Below, one piece after another: positions 35,700 through 47,262 of a DNA stretch of 64,000 nucleotides (positions within the stretch are counted from its first letter, which is position 1; every line of letters starts with the position of its first letter). The notes under the pieces are model-generated. The model made no database searches, was not told the DNA's origin, and saw only the letters and a program-made list of their open reading frames with translations. Position numbers and translations under genes: made by a program. The DNA is from Ornithodoros turicata. Its lineage: Eukaryota > Arthropoda > Arachnida > Ixodida > Argasidae. The DNA is taken from NCBI RefSeq assembly GCF_037126465.1, contig NC_088203.1:98270668-98334667 (forward strand), written 5' to 3'.

Positions 35700-36010
35700 G
35701 CTGGACACCAATCGACTAGATAAGCTATGGTGGCGCCGCGTAGTAGCGGCTTATTCGACGTGATAGAGAAGGGAGAAAGTGGGACCGTAGCTTTAAGCGT
35801 AGAGGGTGGTAGTAGAGAGAGATCCGCTAGATGTTACGCGTCTCGCCATTGCGTCTGCGCGGGTGTTACCAAGAAGGCCTACGTGTCTCGATATGCACTG
35901 AACCGTCACAGAATGGCCAGTGGCCGCGAGTTGGATGAGAGCTTGAAATATGTGCGCGTGGAGAGCGCATATGGTGCTTGGGCGAAGAGAGAGCAGCAAT
36001 CCAGAGAAGA
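35700..36010 (-). pseudogene. LINE RNase H fragment
   Basis: In the minus-strand frame at 35793-35999: ATGHSVTVQCISRHVGLLGN followed by TRADAMARR, the last RNase H segment of R1/I/Jockey-type LINEs (usual form WIPSHVGxxGNxxADxxA). The first catalytic residues are not readable. It is a separate fragment from the one ending at 35330. Confidence 0.65.
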
Positions 36011-37425
36011 CTCACCCTCACCAGCTTAGAAAGTGCACGTGGGGTACGAAAATGCCGCACATTTTAGGGGTATTTAGGCTCATTTTTAGGGGTATTTTAG
36101 GGGTGTGTTCCTAAAAAAAAAAAGCCCCATCATAAATTTGTTCACGTATTGTGCAAACAGGATAGAATAGAATAGAAATAGAAAGAACAAAATGGAAACG
36201 TAGGTCGCACTGGTGCGACCACCTGTTCCAGGACGCTTGTGCAAACAGATGTGATGTGATGTGATGTGCAAACAGAGTTGAAATATAGTAGCATCATTCT
36301 AGGTAATAAAATTCTTGCTTATTTTACCGCTTCGGCCCCAGCCATTTTTTTAAAAAACACGTACAGCTTTGCTGTTAACAGCAATATGGTAAAGGTGAGA
36401 CAGCGGGCAAACAGGGAATGCAAGATATTTATGATCGAATAAAGTACATTCGTAATGGATGAGACTCTCGGATGCAGTTTTTTTAATGAAAGTATGTTTA
36501 CACACATTCACAGCGCCACTCGTTAACCTGGTTAAAAATTAAGGGAGGAATTCACGAAAACGCTACATGGTGCGTCCCTACATCGTGATGACACATGAAG
36601 GCACTATGGTGTGCCTTCATGGTTTTGATGTTTTATGAACAAACACGAAATAATTTTGGGAGCCCTTTTTGTGGTCTTTTCTTCTTCTTGGAAGGCATCT
36701 TCAAGTGGATACGAAGTTAATTTTAGAATTCCGGATGCCTCCCGGGCACCACCTTTAAGGAAGCTCTTCAGAAAGGGGCCTTGTTCCTGTCTATGCAACG
36801 TGTTAACATTAGGGGTAACTGAACCGTGCATACTAATCAATGCATTTACCACCTACTCTTTGATGTAGTAGATCATAAAAAAGGTTCTAAAAGGCCTCAA
36901 AAAACCACTTCTCCTCACTGCAATAAGCATGTTCGTTGAAATACGACAAACCGCCAACCGTTTAGATAAGCTCCGTTCTTATTAAAGGCAGTACCTCTTT
37001 CATACCAAAGGGTTATTTATTATACCCTTGTCAATCTCATCTCTATGGCAGGCCGTTAATTTTTGTGTTATTTGTCCGATGTGGACCTTTCCACTCATAT
37101 TATTGCCGTAGAGAATCATTCAATTGACAAGACTTCTTTCATAAAGCCGTACATCGCCACGTTCTTCTTCTGTTTTCGTTTGGACTCCACTCTTTTGAAA
37201 AGTTCTATAACCGAGCAATTCCATTCACCGGAAAATATTGAGGCAGAGCTTCAAGGGCACAAACATCAACACGCTCATATTCGATTCCCTTAGCGAATCT
37301 CGAAACCCGATACAAATGATATTTTCAACCATTAATAGTTACTCGTTATGCGCATATTTTCCCGAAAGATTCCGAAAGATTACTCCGAGCATTACCATTA
37401 CTAACCATTTCTAAATTGGTACTAC
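36011..37425. other. No gene recognised; small repeats
   Basis: A short tandem of TTTTAGGGGTATTTAG-like units (36060-36105), a GATGTGATGT microsatellite (36248-36266) and a short palindrome ATGAAGGCAC/GTGCCTTCAT (36595-36621). No domain was recognised in any frame. Confidence 0.4.
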
Positions 37426-37438
37426 TCGTCCGGGATTG

Positions 37439-37480
37439 TTGCCTTTGTGCCATTAAACACATAATCAATCAATGAATCAA
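37439..37480 (+). mobile_element. 42-bp retroposed tail with perfect 13-bp duplication
   Basis: TTGCCTTTGTGCCATTAAAC followed by an AATC-type tail, flanked by TCGTCCGGGATTG at 37426-37438 and 37481-37493. The insert matches the complement of 19817-19859. It is a retroposed 3' end with nearly all of the element missing. Confidence 0.8.
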
Positions 37481-37493
37481 TCGTCCGGGATTG

Positions 37494-38088
37494 ATGATGT
37501 GTTCGTCATGCTTCAGAATGTGATCATTATTCGGCGGCGTAGCCAAAGGGATCTCCGAGCTTTATTATAGCGGCGTAACAAAACGAATGCACCGCCTGCA
37601 GCATACTACAACAGAGGAATCCGATCAGCAGGACCCACAAAGAAACGTACACACTGATGACATCTGCCTCCGAAGAGCAGAAACGAAAAAAGAGGAAATT
37701 TGCGAGAAAGCGAGAATAGCACTGAAGGGATTCGCCTTATGTGTTTTTGCAATCCAATACAATCCAAGGGCTAGAAGTACCACTGGAAAAGTCCAGGGGC
37801 GTCGAGAGTCGTTCATGACAGGGGGTGGGGGACCCTATGCTGACCTAACCCAACCTATCCTAAAGGAGAGAACTACAGTACATCTGGTTCTGTGCTGAGC
37901 GGTACGGCAACTCTTCAAAAATGGTAGCACTATTGATGCGCTTATTAGAAGTGACTCGTTCCCAATGTCTAACTTTAAATGATTACCCTGAGACGAAGAA
38001 GAAATTCGTATCACAGCGAGTTTGAGTTTGATTATAGAAAAAAAAACGGAAGATATTGAATTTGTCACTGACGAATTCTGCTACTCCC
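37494..38088. other. No gene recognised
   Basis: No similarity was recognised. Open frames at 37587-37898 and elsewhere have no known domain. Confidence 0.35.
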
Positions 38089-39890
38089 ACAAGGAGAAAG
38101 AAAAGGAGAAAAGGAGAAAGAAAAGAAAAGAAAAGAAAAGGTGAAAAGCTAAAAATAGAAACACATCACCCCTCCCAATCACCGAACTGTACGTGCATAT
38201 GCGTAGCTACATCCCCTACAAGTGAGCTGAAGTGCAAGGAACAAAACTGCAACGGGGAACTCGACGACACATGCCTAGCCATGCGGTCCTAAAATACAGA
38301 TTCCATCTCACTGCTCACTATGAATTTGACAAGCGCTGACAATGCCGCATCTCTCTTCCCGGGTTCCCATACACCCAGCACCTTGACTATATCGAAGGTT
38401 CTAATGTCCAAGCGGTCTAGAGCAATGTAGCCCTTTGGGATGCATATCTTGTGCAGTGCATAACGATGTGTTCCGTGTTTTCCACAGATGCACACACTGG
38501 ACAGTTTGCTGAACTAGCCCTGCCGACTTTATGGAGAAACTGTTGACCGTACGGAACGTTAAGGCGAAACCGATGCAAGAGTGTTTGTATAGGTCGCGGT
38601 ATGCTGGACGGAACACGGAATTTCAGATCCGGGTCAATCTGATGAAGCAAGGATGACCGCCTGTCGACTTGTAACCATTGCCTTCTGCAAATGTCTTCTG
38701 TCAGCAATTTTAACATGTGCTTCACATCTGACGTGGAATATATCACCGTGTGTTCCGTTGACGATAGGTGCGCTATGTCCGCCATCTCATCTGCAGCTTC
38801 ATTACCGCGTATGCCAACATGTCCAGGAATCCACTGAAGCAGTATGTCGTGGCCAGTGTCTACTGCTTTCTTGTATGCGATGAGAATGTCCCGTACTATT
38901 GGCGCCATACAGCCACTTCCCAAGAATGATGTTATGGCTTGGAGGCCGGCCTTTGAGTCGCAATATATGACCCATTGCGCAGGCTCCTGGCGTGCGGCCA
39001 CATACTGCATTGCAAGCTGCATGGCTACCAATTCCGCAGCTGTCGACGATGTTCTGTGGGAAAGCCTTGCCATTCCTTCTCTACTATGCTGTGGTACAAC
39101 AAACGCTGATGAAGACCCAGACGTTGACGTCGACCCGTCTGTGAAAATTGCGGTCCTAGCAAGATGGCTCTCCATCAGAGACAGACAGTACTGTTTCAAC
39201 ACTGGGGATGGTAGTGAAGCTTTTTGGTGATATACGCCAGGAACAGTCAGCGCGATACGAGGAAGTTGCAGTGTCCACGGAGGATCGACCGCCGTTAATG
39301 TCAACTGTGCTTTTGGTAAAGCACTGCGATATGGAGCTATCACGTTGATGAATTGCGAATTTCGACGTGCCACCTTCCTTGCAAGGGGGTGTTTGTGATG
39401 CCGCGTGCATAGACGAACGTAGTGCCGCACTGTTTCCTGCGTCCTTAGTACATCTAATGGAAGTTCTCTGGCTTCTACTGTAGTTAGGACATTTGACGTT
39501 GCACAAGGTACACCGAGGCAGACTTTTAAGCTTTTCGATAGTACGCTTTGGAGTGTCCTCTCTGACGTGTCGCTTATTCCATGCAGTACGGGCAAATGGT
39601 AGGCCATCATCTGCCGAATAAGTGCCTTATGTACGGCGAGAAGAGACGCTGTCGACATTCCCCAGCGGGAGCCGCTGATGCGCCGTAGGATGTTGATGCG
39701 TGCGTCAGTTCTTTCCCTGAGGTGTTTAATGTGCGCAGCCCACGAGAGCTGCGAGTCGATTATTACTCCCAAAAACCGGTGATGAGACACTCTCCTTACT
39801 GGCTGGTCGTCAAGCTTCAATTGAAAAGTCTTCATTTTCTTTCGACTGAATGGAAGAAATACAGTTTTCTCGACTGATATGTCCGTGTCG
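38089..39890 (-). pseudogene. 5'-truncated LINE with RNase H, nearly intact
   Basis: A minus-strand LINE. Coding begins within the RT near 39890 (the Met at 39835 is internal) and runs 472 codons: HHRFLGVIIDSQLSWAAHI, SRWGMSTASLLAVHKALIRQ, LKVCLGVPCATSN, HYVRLCTRHHKHPLA, RNase H (IFTDGSTSTSGSS, STAAELVAMQLAMQYV, YCDSKAGLQAI, IPGHVGIRGNEAADEMA), and a knuckle CPVCASVENTEHIVMHCTRY. A one-base frameshift near 38425-38435 moves the last 45 or so residues to another frame, ending with a stop at 38289-38291. The 3' end carries a CTTTT-type tail (38089-38142 on the plus strand as AAAAG units). Confidence 0.88.
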
Positions 39891-40527
39891 TATCACAGCA
39901 GCACAAAGTGAAATATTTGTTGTAACACAAATTAAACAGTTAATTAATAAATTTTAGGTAACTGGCGTAGATGTTCGCCCGGCCGTAACTCAACTGCAAA
40001 AACGATATCTGCTGATCTTATCACATTTTATAGAAAATCTTTAAAGGATAAAAAAAAAAACAATCCTGTATATGCATTGAATATGCATGTCCTATTCCCA
40101 CTATACCTGAACGTACCCGCATGTTCATATTTTTATGACAAAGCAGACGTCTGCTTAGTTTATTAAGTATGATATTTCTGCGGGGGCGCGAACAACACGA
40201 TGGTTAACGCGTAAGGATCCTGACGAATTTCCCGCTTGGCCACCAACCTGAAGAGGACACGTGGGGCATAAGGCTTATCCCTGCAACGCACAGCAGGCCC
40301 AGGCTTCTCTTCGTATACCCTAAGCGCTGATTGGGGTTACACGTTCCCCACCCAGTCATCAAGAGCACCGCTATAGGCACTGATTGGATGCGATGCTTTT
40401 TGCGTAGTCGAAGACATTATCGCGGTATTCCATTTGCCCGGAAGCAATTAACGTGGTCAGCGACAGATCGATGCCGATGTCGGTGAGGTGCTGCTACATA
40501 TTGATCGACGGTGATGGATGCAAGGGC
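39891..40527. other. No feature recognised
   Basis: No protein or repeat was recognised between the truncated LINE and the hAT-like element. Confidence 0.4.
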
Positions 40528-41447
40528 CAGGGTTGGATACCGCAGACGGAAACGAGAAACGCTAAATACCCGAATTCCGAAGGAAACGAAAGTAGAGACG
40601 GAAACACAAATATTTTCGTTACCTTTACCGGAAACCGAAACGGAAACGAAATTCAAGCCTGGAAACGTTAACGGAAACGTAATTCACGTAACGTAATTCG
40701 CCTACCTTTCCTCTTATTATGCATGTAATAATATATTTAATTCATTCATACCTAGAACAGGCGTGGAGCGGAACAACCTTCCATCGTCATTGTTTCGTAT
40801 GAATGCTGATATGTTCCATCGAATTATAACTAACCACCATTCCCCCTCTGTAGTGCTTTGCCTTCTGCGTGTCAATAAATAAATAAACAAACAAATGAAT
40901 AAATATGGAAAGATTAGTAATATTCTCTCATTCACGTTTCATATCAGTCATCAGATTGATTTAATGGCGAAATGCATGTAGACGATGCGAATGATTCATG
41001 CAGAGAGGTTCCAGCGGGGGGCTCACAAGCTTCTCGGGATACTAAAGTAATCCGATCCAATCCAATCTGGACGAAACCGCAACGACGTCAGCACGGAACT
41101 AACTACTTGCCGTGCTCGTGTTTGTACCGAAGTTGTGCCTAGTGGATGCCTGAGGCAGTGCCGAGTATGAGTGGTCGGATAGTTCCACATACGTCTTCTG
41201 TGTTTTCCTACCTCAAGTAGGACACAGTAAACAGGGTTCGTTACCGGAAACGGAGACCTTAAATACGCAAATACTGTAGGAAATGGGAACCGAAACGGAA
41301 ACGGAAATCCTCTGAGGAAACGAAAACCGCTACCGCAAATCGTCTGGAAACGGTAACGCACACGGTAACGGAAACAAAAAAAAAAACGAATTTCATAGGT
41401 ACCGAAAACAGATACGGAAACATTATTACTATCGGTAACCAACCCTG
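40528..41447. mobile_element. hAT-like TIR element, about 920 bp
   Basis: The left end CAGGGTTGGATACC at 40528 and the right end GGTAACCAACCCTG to 41447 are inverted copies with the CAGNG-type start of hAT elements. Subterminal regions at both ends are filled with GGAAACG-like hexamers (40545-40690, 41235-41440). No transposase was recognised. The expected 8-bp target duplication is not clear (GCAAGGGC left, GCTGGCAA right). Confidence 0.6.
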
Positions 41448-41539
41448 GCTGGCAACAAAGTAGATGTCCCCCTTATGTTGAAGATCCGTGTCCGTCCCTG
41501 TATATGGAACCTAGACTTTGAAACGAGGCACGACACCTG

Positions 41540-42076
41540 CACTTTAAGAAAAAAAGGAGTACTTTTACTCCTTTTGGGGACTAAATGCATTGCCACAAAA
41601 AACAGTCCCTTTTGGGAGTAAATGCATGGGAGTAAATGAATGGCACAGAGTGGAGTCTGCATTTAACGCGCTGTTGTAAGAGTCCCAGGTACATAATTCG
41701 TGTGCATGCAAGAAAATATGTTGAAGCAAACCGTCAACCGTGATATAAAACCGTGAGTTATATAAAATCTTGCGCCATACATAGGGCGCAGTTAGCGAAG
41801 AAAGATGCGATAAGTGTTCCTTACCTTGCGTGGCTGGAAAATTGCTGTGTTGGCTGAGGTATACTGCCTTATGCCATCAGACTGACCAAGGGCACATATT
41901 TACGTGGACTGTTGCATTCAGAAGACAATTCGCGAAGTTCAGTGGCAATTTGCAGTCCTGGGGAGTAAATGTCGGGACTAAATGCCGGGTTGGGGGAGTA
42001 AAATGGGGAGTAATTGCAGTCCAGGGGAGTATAAGCTGCAATTACTCCCCGTTTTACTCCGTTTTTTCTTAGAGTG
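41540..42076. mobile_element. TIR element with CACTTTAAG/CACTCTAAG ends, about 537 bp
   Basis: The left end CACTTTAAGAAAAAAAGGAG at 41540 is matched by the complement of the right end (CACTCTAAGAAAAAACGGAG) at 42076, and both flanks are TG (41538-41539, 42077-42078). The interior has repeated GGGAGTAAATG words near both ends. It appears related by its termini to 28900-30441. Confidence 0.7.
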
Positions 42077-43252
42077 TGCTAGCCAACTGAGTCTTATAGC
42101 CAACACAGAAATGGAGCAATATACGATCTGCAGATAATAGAATAGAATAATGATAATGCAAAAATCATACAATCAACAATTTCCTGTTTTTCTTTTTCTA
42201 CCCAATCTAGACTAACCTAAAATTACAAAAACGGTAAATTAATTGAATGCAATATTAATTAATCGGAACTCAGTTAATTCTTTATCTCCACTTTTTATTT
42301 TACCAATCAATCAATAGTTTTTTTATTATCAATTATTAATATTACTTTCGTTAAATGTGGACAGCAAACTTCGTCATAGGTGATGCCCTGAGAGAGAGAA
42401 AGAGTGATGCCGCTCATAACGTCCATAACCATATAAGGTCATCAACCCGATGCACCCGATGCATTACCCTAGCGACCACTCATATGTACTTGGGAACAAG
42501 AAAAATTGGAGTGGCCTCAAATACGGAGAGAAGCAGCAAAGGCATTTTTAAAGTAAGCATGATGCATGACCGTATACCGACAACGCTATGTTTAAAAGCG
42601 AACATAATAAGGACTGGCCGCAACTCTGCGATATCCCCTCTAACCGAGACAGTCAGCATCAAAATCCGCTCATAGAGTGGTCCATCTATCAAACTCCGCA
42701 AGGAGATTCCTTCAGGATAACAAGTGCCCAAACATTCTTATTTTCGTTCATTCTCTTGTCGCTTCCCGCCAAAACTTCCCTTCCCCTGCACACCGATTCG
42801 TATATCTTCGCGGCACACACACCGAGGCGCATGCTCCGGTCGATGTCGGTGCAATAGGACCGTCCCTCGGACCCGTCAGACCCTGGAAGGCATCCCAAGC
42901 GGCCGCATCCAACTCGCTTGCCAGTCAAGCGCAAAACTTTCTGCCATGTCCTTCTGCCGCGTCTCTTATCCCATAACTTCCCATTGTCTTCTAACTTAAC
43001 AGTGCAACTTTCGGCGAAATGTAAAAAAGTTTAAATGTGTTTTTGGCTTACTCCTAGCACCCAAGTTAGTTGTTTCCTACTGCACACGCATACTTTGTGG
43101 GTTGTTTGTGTCTCCTAGAATTTCAAAGTCCGACATCCGTGAGACGCCTGCAGGACTAGTCAAACGTTGTGCGTTTTACTGCCTAGTGTCGAATGTCATT
43201 ATATTTTCTTATACCGTCATCTTGAGTCGATAACTACAATGGCGCTCGGCGT
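42077..43252. other. Upstream of the receptor gene; no feature recognised
   Basis: AT-rich then mixed sequence. It may hold promoter or 5' untranslated exons of the receptor, but none could be identified. An in-frame TGA at 43223-43225 and a 7-codon upstream frame (43239-43262) precede the receptor start. Confidence 0.35.
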
Positions 43253-43801
43253 ATGTGGATGATATCTGTCTTAATGTTCGAGATGCCATCGTCCTCTTCA
43301 TCCACAGAAATGGACATTTTCAACGCAACATCAGTCAATGTTTTCAACGCTTCGCTTTACGATGATACCCTGCCAGAAGAACTCTCTTTCAACACAAATG
43401 GACTTGTACAAGTCGTTGGATACTCTGTCCTGTTTGTGGTTGCCGCCGCTGGTAATGTACCTGTGTTCGTGACACTGCTCCGGAATCGGAACCGGAAATC
43501 CAGAATCAAACTGGTGATCATGCACCTGACGATTGCTGACCTTATTGTGACATTCATCATGATACCCTTAGAAATCATTTGGAGGTTGACTGTGCAGTGG
43601 CTAGCCGGAAATGCGATGTGCAAACTGATGCAGGTGCTTCGAGCGTTTGGACCATATTTGTCTTCGATGGTGCTTGTGTGCATTAGCTTGGATAGGTACT
43701 TTGCCGTGGTGCACCCACTCAAAGTGAATGATGCTCATCGGAGAGGGAAACTAATGATCGGTGTGGCTTGGCATATCAGCCTAATTTGCAGCGTGCCACA
43801 G
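43253..43801 (+). CDS. AKH/ACP-type receptor, exon 1 (TM1 to TM4)
   Basis: First coding exon of a rhodopsin-like GPCR of the adipokinetic hormone / ACP / GnRH-receptor group, which binds small neuropeptides at the cell surface and signals through G proteins. It encodes residues 1-183: N-glycosylation sequons at N24 and N32, TM1 with G67-N68, TM2 with HLTIADL (D96), C123 at the top of TM3 after the WLAGNAMC segment typical of AKH receptors, ISLDRYFAV (D147-R148-Y149), and the start of TM4. The exon ends at CAG followed by GTGAGT, phase 0. The Met at 43310 (residue 20; GAAATGG context) is a better start than the first Met, which a short upstream frame overlaps. AKH and ACP receptors cannot be told apart with certainty by eye. 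Confidence 0.93.
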
Positions 43802-44313
43802 GTGAGTGATGGGTTTGTTAATTAGCGTAGCGTTAATTCATTCGTCTGTTAATTTATGTAGCGTGCGAGTGTGCATAGGGATACGTGATAGGTGAGGCAA
43901 CAGCAGTGAGTCCTAACCATGTACTTTTCACACGAAGTAAACTATCAAAATAACCCGATTCCAAGATTCGCAGGTAAACGCGACAATAGAAGAGGAAAAA
44001 AGGAGAGTAAAGGGTAAAGAGGATAGTGAGTTTTGTTGCCTTATAAGCTATTGCTTGTTAAGTTGGAGAAGGAAGACAACAAAACCACATAACCTAAAGT
44101 AACGTTGATGTTTACTTTGCTTTACTCGGTTAGCTTTGTTCGGTAAAATTCCGTCTTGGACATGAAGACAAGAATCATCCAACTGGATAATGTTAGGAGA
44201 CGCGCTTTCCCATTAGTCCTGCGTTGTCGGGCTACTATACGAACACTTTGGTACGTTAGGACTTCGGTTCATATTAAGTTTCAAACTACAACTATGAATA
44301 CACATGTCTTATG

Positions 44314-44600
44314 CCCTAGTCAGACAGCAAACCTAAGTCCGTTAGCGGAACGGCCGTTACTTCACCTGTAGTACAATCATGATTTCGAGTGACATCGTTC
44401 TCCGCCCTGATTTGTTGAAAACAGGAGACGTACGCCTTTTTTGTGCCAATTATGAACTGCATAATTGTAATAAAAAAGGTGTATGCCTCCCATTTTCAAC
44501 AAATCAGGGCAGAGAACGATGTCATTCCAAATGATGATTGAACTACAGGTGAAGTAACGGCCTTTCCGCTAAAGGACTTAGGTTTGCCGTCTGACTAGGG
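44314..44600. mobile_element. MITE with shared core but different ends
   Basis: The ends are a 59-bp inverted repeat starting CCCTAGTCAGACAGCAAACC (left) and mirrored at 44600 (only a few mismatches). From ACTTCACC inward, the sequence becomes the core of the CACTCTTAAAAATG family: a CGTTCTCCGCCCTGATTTGT-type block, then GACGTACGCC and its mirror. The element is thus a chimera of new ends on a known core. Flanks are TG left and TA right, so no clear target duplication. Confidence 0.75.
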
Positions 44601-45419
44601 TATTAAAGGAGCGGTAGAATGACATTTAGGATCGCTCCGCACGATGGTAAACCGATAAACTGTGTGCATAGCCAGCAAGCACAATATTTTTGTTGAACAT
44701 TGCGTTATTACTACACGGATCAATATAGAAAATCGGCCTGAAAAATAAGGTTGCACAAAAAATAATTCAACACGAGGGAAGTGGCGTGACCATGGACATC
44801 TGGCTCAATCCGCTGCCGTGTCGTAGCTGGAACGTGAGCTCTCGTCGCCCACGGTATCCACCGTGCCCCGAAGTGACGTCTCGACCTCACTCATTCTCGT
44901 AGGGGCTCTCTGAATGAGTTGAGGAGATTCTGGAGCGCGTGCACATCTAAAATCTCTCTTGTGCGCGCTACGAATCGGTACAATTATTGTACTTGTGCGA
45001 GAGCGCGTGGTGTTTGCCGTACAGCCCGTTTCTACAAAAACCTACGTAAGTATCTATTGGGAGTGCTTGCGCTGCGCTCCCCCTTTAGGGTTCCAGAGGA
45101 ATAACATGAGGACAGCAACGAGCAGTAGGGTTAATAATTCCCAGTTCGCGGCCTTACGTCGCGAGACAACTATGGTTATGAGCGACGCCGCAGTGGTCGG
45201 TCTCTGGTTTAATTTTGCCCTTCTAAGGGTGCGCCGAGGCCTAATCGCACCACTGGGCACACCGTATTTTACGTCCTTCGCGGAAGACGGCGGGCGCAAG
45301 CTACGTTCAGCCTTGGGAAGTAACTTCGTTAAAAGTAACTAGTTTCAGCAACGAGTTACTGAAAAGGTAACTAGTAAAAGTAACTCATTACTCTTCATAA
45401 TCATCTATAGCTTCATCTA

Positions 45420-46295
45420 CAGGGTGTCCCAGAAAACGTGTCATTGAATTATAATAAAAAAACTACGCCACCTAGAATCATGCGGTCAACAGCATTTGTT
45501 CTTATTAGCTTTTGCCGCCTCCTAATGTGAATGTCATGTACTCCAAGTTTAATTATGTAAATATTTGCGAACTGAACTCGGAAATTTGCCAAGTAAAGGT
45601 CACTTTTTTACCCCACCAATATGAAGAGCGTGCCGAATTCACTCAAATTCATGATAATTCACAGTGATATTCACGAGCTATCCCATCGAAAAAAATAGCC
45701 GAATATCATGTTTTTCGGAGCACCGGACCATAGCGCGCGATGACTTTTTGAGCGCAATCGCTCTCAGTGCGACGAAAGGAGGTTCCGAAGCCAGCCCACA
45801 GAGTGATAGTAGAAAAAGAAACAGTTCCTAAAATTGGGAGAGGGAAAGCATTATCCCAGCGAAAGTCGGACGTGATAAGCCGTTCCTGTTTTATCTCTTT
45901 CTGCGATGTCGGGGAGGGCTGGGTTTCCAACCTCCTTTCGTCGGACTGACAAAGATTGCGCTGGAAAATTCATCGTGCGCTATTCTGTGCGACCTCCGTA
46001 GAGCATGATGTTCGGCTATTTTTTCCGATGGGATAGCTCCTGAATACCCCTGTCAATTATCATTAATTTGACTAAATTAGACACGCTCTTCACATTGGTG
46101 GGGTAAAAAAGTAACCTTTACTAGGCAAATTTCCGACTTAAGCTCGTAAAAATTTACATAATTAAACTTACGTTACACGATATTCACATGAGGAGGTGGC
46201 AAAAACCCAGTAAGAACAAATGCCATTGACCGCATGACTCTAGGTGGTGTAGTTTTTTTATTATAATTAAATGACACGTTTTCTGGGACACCCTG
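45420..46295. mobile_element. Foldback TIR element with TA duplication, 876 bp
   Basis: CAGGGTGTCCCAGAAAACGT at 45420 is mirrored at the right end to 46295; TA flanks both sides (45418-45419, 46296-46297). The inverted match continues nearly to the middle: AACCTCCTTTCGTC at 45927 mirrors GACGAAAGGAGGTT at 45771. It has no coding capacity. TA duplication fits a Tc1/mariner-like mobilising enzyme. A related half-copy lies at 56405-57000. Confidence 0.85.
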
Positions 46296-46891
46296 TATAG
46301 CTAGTTGCCTTCTTCAGTAGCTAGTTACAATAACTATAGTTACTTTCAGTTCTTAGTTTTCTTGCACGACCCGTTGCCGCATGTTATTCGTGGCTCACAC
46401 AGCTGACCATAGCTATGAAAGAATTGAGAATTGAATCAACTCAGAAACAAGCGCGTGGCGTGGTGGCCCTCGGCTCGAAGGTACCCGTGGTGACGCCTCA
46501 CTATACCTCATTATGTTAGGACATGACCGCAGTATCCTCGCGCAGAAGTACAACGCCTGTACTTGAGCCTCGTAAAGGTTTCAAATTGAAAGTAATTTTA
46601 TAATTTCTACAATATAAAATGATAGCATTCCTGTGATGACAAGAAAACTTCCAGTGTCCTAGTTGAGCGGCTGTTCAGCATTGATAGGAATGCTTTGGAA
46701 TAAAGCGACACAAGTTGAAGCAGCAGCTGTTGCTCCAGTACAACCTCCACAAGTGACCCGCACCTAGTCGACATTGCTCTAACAAAGAATTTAGAATAAA
46801 AGTTTTTGAACGCGTGTCCTTGTTTTTGCCATTTTGGGAAGTAACTGTAGAGCCACTTAGCTACTTGTAGCCGTCACTTACCTAGCTACTA

Positions 46892-47136
46892 CACTCTTAA
46901 AAATGAACTTCACCGCATAGCACTCTCCTAGCCAACCATGATCTCGAATAATATCAATATCTGTCCTGATTCGTTGAATACGGGAGGCGTACGCCTTTTT
47001 TGTGACACTTCAGCTCTTCATAATTGTCACAAAAAAGGCGTACGCCTCCCGTTTTCAACGAATCAGAGCAGATAACGATATCATTTGAGATCATGGTTAG
47101 GAGCGTGCTATGCGGTGAAGTTCATTTTTAAGAGTG
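46892..47136. mobile_element. Palindromic MITE, CACTCTTAAAAATG family
   Basis: A 245-bp near-perfect hairpin flanked by TA on both sides (46890-46891, 47137-47138). The arms contain GGCGTACGCC near 46987 and 47037. It lies inside the hAT relic. Confidence 0.9.
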
Positions 47137-47193
47137 TAGTCGTGCTGAGCAACTGCACTTGTAACTCAGTTACTTTGGATGAAGAAAGAAGGA

Positions 47194-47262
47194 AGTCACT
47201 GAAAAGGTTAGCCAGCTGCAGGAGTCGAACCCACATCTTCTGGATTGCCGGAACATTGAATT
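47194..47262 (-). mobile_element. tRNA-half micro-SINE, second copy
   Basis: The complement holds GGTTCGACTCC (47221-47231), a B box, and TGGCTAACC, with the same AAGTCACTGAAAAGGTTAGC side as the copy at 13151-13217. No clear target duplication was seen here. Confidence 0.6.

Larger units (their letters stand above)
45310..47190 (+). pseudogene. hAT transposon relic, hosting two other elements
   Basis: Outer parts are GTAACTAG/TAGTTACTTTT-rich (45310-45419, 46298-46350, 46850-46890, 47139-47180). Within it the frame from 46650 reads SSVLVERLFSI before a stop, matching the C-terminal dimerisation box of hAT transposases (usual form APVERLFSxxG). A foldback element (45420-46295) and a MITE (46892-47136) were inserted into it, so it is the oldest of the three. 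Confidence 0.55.

Noticed and set aside
38653..39230. Plus-strand open frames across the 38-40 kb LINE
   Set aside because: Shadows of the minus-strand LINE frame, which has clear RT and RNase H motifs.
42355..42999. Upstream open frames as a receptor 5' exon
   Set aside because: No domain or convincing donor site joins them to exon 1.
43253..43801. Corazonin receptor
   Set aside because: The WLAGNAMC, ISLDRYFAV and HQCVTFSSFP segments fit AKH/ACP receptors better than corazonin receptors; profile comparison would settle AKH versus ACP.
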